NCBI RefSeq assembly: GCF_034111725.1
Contig: NZ_JAWUWR010000051.1
Span: 49,957 to 113,956 of the forward strand
DNA length: 64,000 bases
Direction of reading: 5' to 3'
Source: Thalassolituus sp034111725
GTDB lineage: Bacteria > Pseudomonadota > Gammaproteobacteria > Pseudomonadales > Oceanobacteraceae
In this document: positions 63,236-64,000 of the stretch, in pieces
Layout of the letters: every line of letters begins with the position of its first letter
How positions within the stretch are numbered: position 1 is the stretch's first letter
The notes under the pieces: model-generated
What the model saw: only the letters and a program-made list of their open reading frames with translations
Database searches by the model: none
What the model was told of the DNA's origin: nothing
Made by a program: the position numbers and the translations under genes

Positions 63236-64000
63236 ATGGCCGATTTCGAGTTAGAAGATAAACACGGCAACCGCTACCGCATGCGCCAAGGCGCAGGCCC
63301 AACGTTTTGGCATCCCGAAAATCTCGGCGCTGGCAGCTCGCTACTGGCCGACAACTTACTCAGAGCCATGCCTGCCAATGGGCTTCAACAAGCGCACAAC
63401 CACTTTTACTTCGGCACGCTGCATGACATCCCGAATCTGCCGAGCGGCCCACAAGCGGCACTCAGTACAGCCCTAAGCAATTCGTATCTCACGATTGAAA
63501 AAATTGGCACCGCGCTCGCCATCAACGACGATGAACCTGATCCGCGCAACGAACTGCGAGTAAAAATCCGCAATGCATTAATGGCCATCGTGGCGGGCGA
63601 ACGCGCCGAAGCGGCCATGTATCAAAAGCAGATGGATAAAGAAACCACCGTAATGAAAGGCGTCATCTACACCGGTGCCTTTATGCAAGGCATTGGTTCA
63701 TCCGCTTGGGGTATGGTGGTATGGCTAAAAGAAGTGAGCGACGTCGTAAACCCCTTTGTAAAAATGCAGCACCATGCCCGCGCACTACAAGCTGCATGGG
63801 AATCGGAGGACTTTACTAAAACCTACTCCGAAACCTACGTAAAAGGCGAAAAGCGCGAGCTAGTCGAAGCTCTTGGCTTCGACCCCACACAAATTACCGA
63901 ACAACAAATTGACGAAGCCATGGCGATGGCCAACTTGGTGATCGAAGACCCAAGCCTGCGCGACATGCTCTATCAATTTGTAAAAGACTACGCCGAAGCC
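63236..64000 (+). CDS. Large hypothetical protein, N-terminal part (runs off window)
   Basis: The frame stays open from ATG 63236 to the end of the window (255 codons). It starts ADFELEDKHGNRYRMRQGAG, then a long Ala-rich helical part (NALMAIVAGERAEAAMYQKQ, GVIYTGAFMQGIGSSAWGMV) with no signal peptide. The pattern recalls N-terminal trafficking regions of large secreted toxins or phage-related proteins, but I cannot place it, and the C-terminus that would decide is outside the window. It follows the eroded end of the cassette array. Confidence 0.7.
   Translation, partial: MADFELEDKHGNRYRMRQGAGPTFWHPENLGAGSSLLADNLLRAMPANGLQQAHNHFYFGTLHDIPNLPSGPQAALSTALSNSYLTIEKIGTALAINDDEPDPRNELRVKIRNALMAIVAGERAEAAMYQKQMDKETTVMKGVIYTGAFMQGIGSSAWGMVVWLKEVSDVVNPFVKMQHHARALQAAWESEDFTKTYSETYVKGEKRELVEALGFDPTQITEQQIDEAMAMANLVIEDPSLRDMLYQFVKDYAEA

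Noticed and set aside
1..64000. Insertion sequences, prophage genes and rRNA
   Set aside because: No transposase, integrase, phage structural gene or rRNA sequence was recognised on either strand.

Overview
The window is chromosomal DNA from a marine-type gammaproteobacterium. The gene orders lptD-surA-pdxA-rsmA-apaG-apaH, tsaD/rpsU-yqeY-dnaG-rpoD and pncC-recA-recX ... alaS-lysC-csrA-tRNA-Ser-tRNA-Arg are the ones seen in Pseudomonadales and Oceanospirillales. The flagellar FlgP/FlgT pair, type II NADH dehydrogenase, PF12625-type AraC regulators and lipid-oxidation genes suggest an Oceanospirillales-like organism. That placement is inference from gene content; no rRNA is present.

Layout. 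1-5.7 kb: end of lptD, then surA, pdxA, rsmA, apaG, apaH and glpE, tightly packed on the plus strand. 6.0-10.8 kb: the stress operon prkA-yeaH-spoVR, behind a well-matched sigma-54 promoter candidate. 10.9-13.7 kb (minus): flgT, flgP and an EamA transporter; flgP has a sigma-28-like promoter. 14-15.7 kb: a TraF-like outer-membrane protein. 15.8-24 kb: cca, folK, folB, tsaD, the rpsU-yqeY-dnaG-rpoD macromolecular synthesis group and tRNA-Ile(CAU), next to a decayed tRNA copy. 24.3-42.7 kb: accessory metabolism with two diguanylate cyclases, two AraC regulators, a membrane desaturase, a nitronate-monooxygenase-like protein, a crotonase, an acyl-CoA synthetase, twin PF10118 proteins, a Baeyer-Villiger-type monooxygenase, cmoM and a frameshifted DUF523 gene. 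42.8-43.6 kb: REP-like hairpins, a tRNA-Arg fragment, two tRNA-Arg(ACG) and one tRNA-Ser(GCU). 43.6-48 kb: csrA, lysC, alaS. 48.3-55.3 kb: small unknown operons, an alpha/beta hydrolase, NDH-2, a third AraC, recX, recA with a LexA box, pncC. 55.4-60.8 kb: an RND pump and adaptor, divergent from a TetR regulator with palindromic operators.

The most unusual region is 61.3-62.8 kb. Three small plus-strand genes each sit in a unit that starts with a TTRRRY-like sequence and ends with the exact complement of its own start. This is the architecture of integron gene cassettes with attC sites. No integrase gene is visible, so it is either a cluster of attC sites lacking an integrase or the edge of a larger integron. 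The cassettes encode a DUF1330 protein, a possible PD-(D/E)XK nuclease-fold protein and a short exported protein. They are followed by a REP-like hairpin, a decayed gene end and the start of a large unknown protein that runs off the window.

Housekeeping calls rest on conserved motifs, length and synteny. Promoters, operators and attC sites were found by eye and are candidates.
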